Below are positions 62,937 to 64,000 of a stretch of DNA of 64,000 nt, piece by piece; the first letter of the stretch is position 1; the number at the start of each line of letters is the position of its first letter. The position numbers were made by a program, and so were the translations under genes. The DNA comes from Desulfocurvus vexinensis DSM 17965 (lineage in GTDB: Bacteria > Desulfobacterota > Desulfovibrionia > Desulfovibrionales > Desulfovibrionaceae), in assembly GCF_000519125.1 (NCBI RefSeq), contig NZ_KI912583.1, positions 69,614 to 133,613 of the forward strand. The letters run 5' to 3'. The notes below the pieces were generated by a model, which ran no database searches, was not told where the DNA came from, and saw only the letters and a list, made by a program, of their open reading frames with translations.

Positions 62937-64000
62937 ATGCCCCTGCCGCTTCCCGCCGCGCCCAAGGGCGCCCAAGACGCCCCGTCCGGCGTTTCGTCCG
63001 TCTGGCCGCTGGGCGCCGCCCTGTGCGCGCTGATCCTGGCCGCCCCCTTCCTGGGCCCCTGGTGGGCCGCGGCCCTGGCCGCAGGCGCCGGCCTGGGGCT
63101 GACCGCCGCCGCAGCCCGGCGCGAGGCCAGCCTGCGGGCCCGCGCCGCGCAGCAGGCCGGGCATGTGGCGGCGGGGCTGGCGCGGGCCGAGGCCGAGCTG
63201 GCCGCGCTCCACAGCGCCCTGGAGGCCATGCCCGTGCCCACGGCCCTGTGCGGGCCGGACATGACCGTGCTGGCCGCCTCGTCCAGCCTGACGGCCCTGG
63301 GCACCGCCGGGCGCACCAAGGGCGTGCCCCTGGAAGCCCTGGCGGGCCCCGGGGTGGCGCGTGCCGCCGCCGGCGCCCCGACCCTGGCCGAGATGCCCGC
63401 GCCGGGCCAGGCCGTGCTGGTGCACAGCGCGCCGGGGCCGGGAGGCATGCGCGTGGTCCAGCTCCTGCCCCCGGGGGCCGACGCCGCCCGGGCCGACGAG
63501 GCCGCCGCGCGCCAGGACGCCCTGCGCGAAACCTCCCGGGCCGTGGGCGAGCTGGCCCAGCGCCTGGCCTCGGCCTCGGAGCTGATGAGCGCCTACGCCG
63601 ACGACCAGGCCAAGGGCGCGGCCCGGCAGAAGGAGCAGACCGTGGCCGTCACCGACAGCATCGAGCGCATGATGGGCGCGGTGATGGACATCGCCTCCAA
63701 CGCCGCAGGCACCTCCCAGGCGGCGGACCAGGCCCGCGACGTGGCCCGCGACGGGGTGGACCTGGTGCACCGCGCCGTGCGCGGCGTGGACGTCCTGGCC
63801 GGGTCGGCCCGGGAGCTGGCCGAAGTCCTGGCCGGGCTGGACCGCCAGGCCGCCGAGATCGGGCGCATCACCGGCGTGATCACCGACATCGCCGACCAGA
63901 CGAACCTTTTGGCGCTCAACGCGGCCATCGAGGCCGCGCGCGCGGGCGACGCGGGCCGGGGCTTCGCCGTGGTGGCCGACGAGGTGCGCAAGCTGGCCGA
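62937..64000 (+). CDS. Methyl-accepting chemotaxis protein, partial at the window end
   Basis: 354 residues are visible. Two short hydrophobic segments ([26 protein letters not shown]) lie near 25-55, with little periplasmic sequence between. A PAS-like region (about 85-185) follows, then the signalling helix starting [14 protein letters not shown]. The conserved hairpin tip begins with [37 protein letters not shown] at the end of the window. It should sense a cytoplasmic signal. CheW is at 8470; the kinase CheA is not in the window. Confidence 0.92.
   Translation, partial: MPLPLPAAPKGAQDAPSGVSSVWPLGAALCALILAAPFLGPWWAAALAAGAGLGLTAAAARREASLRARAAQQAGHVAAGLARAEAELAALHSALEAMPVPTALCGPDMTVLAASSSLTALGTAGRTKGVPLEALAGPGVARAAAGAPTLAEMPAPGQAVLVHSAPGPGGMRVVQLLPPGADAARADEAAARQDALRETSRAVGELAQRLASASELMSAYADDQAKGAARQKEQTVAVTDSIERMMGAVMDIASNAAGTSQAADQARDVARDGVDLVHRAVRGVDVLAGSARELAEVLAGLDRQAAEIGRITGVITDIADQTNLLALNAAIEAARAGDAGRGFAVVADEVRKLA

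Noticed and set aside
58642..63033. Open frame of more than 1,400 codons on the plus strand
   Set aside because: It runs antisense to several well-supported genes, is rich in Gly, Ala, Gln and His, and has no family motif. High third-position G+C keeps antisense frames open in this genome.

Overview
The window is very G+C-rich (about 70% by eye) and reads like the chromosome of a Desulfovibrionaceae-type sulfate reducer (Desulfobacterota). This is inferred from gene content, not from a marker gene: a DctPQM TRAP transporter, many c-di-GMP and two-component proteins, oxygen-sensitive Fe-S enzymes (SdaA, radical SAM proteins), a NifX-type protein, a TIGR03960-type radical SAM protein and several short lineage-type hypothetical proteins. 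No rRNA, tRNA or CRISPR array was found. Because of the G+C bias, long open frames run antisense to almost every gene; these were treated as shadows.

Layout. 1-8.2 kb: end of an RND-like gene, a PLP decarboxylase, a shikimate-kinase-family gene followed by a YkgJ-type and a lipoprotein gene, a cyclic-nucleotide-binding protein, a coupled pair of signalling proteins (histidine kinase plus receiver-PAS-kinase), MscS, and a 56-aa winged-helix protein behind a promoter overlapped by a 17-bp palindrome. 8.5-17.4 kb: cheW, then comM (yifB) split in two by an integrated element of about 6.8 kb and much lower G+C. The element carries a large serine recombinase, an IS66-type insertion nested beside a broken IS5-type transposase gene, a divergent tyrosine recombinase and several strong palindromes. 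Removing the sequence between its 11-bp direct repeats restores comM exactly in frame. 17.5-30.6 kb: diguanylate cyclase, lepA-lepB, a LytTR regulator with a degenerate receiver, acs, a coupled binding-lipoprotein/sensor-kinase pair, a SPASM radical SAM protein, a Tim44-like protein and a parvulin. 30.7-39.1 kb: dctPQM with a possible sigma-54 promoter, a membrane diguanylate cyclase with cysteine-rich cytoplasmic regions, and a fused glycosyltransferase. 39.6-47.7 kb: a Fur/PerR-type regulator, small hypotheticals, an ilvN-like/ptb/buk operon, the two-subunit transporter MetPS, an RlmI-type methyltransferase and a copper-chaperone-like protein. 47.8-64 kb: a c-di-GMP-I riboswitch in front of a CheX-like gene, a YgjP-type metalloprotease, YchJ-like, NifX-like, arfB, a low-G+C orphan membrane gene, sdaA, a YheT-type hydrolase, a double-domain M16 peptidase, an EamA transporter, a TIGR03960-type radical SAM protein, a TPR protein and the start of a chemoreceptor.

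Themes. Second-messenger and chemotaxis signalling is dense: two diguanylate cyclases, a c-di-GMP riboswitch, CheW, CheX-like, a chemoreceptor and three histidine kinases. Carbon metabolism fits growth on organic acids and amino acids: Acs, Ptb-Buk, TRAP uptake, SdaA and MetPS. The least explained parts are the palindrome-rich right half of the comM element, the riboswitch-CheX arrangement, the kinase and receiver proteins lacking key residues, and the low-G+C gene between arfB and sdaA.
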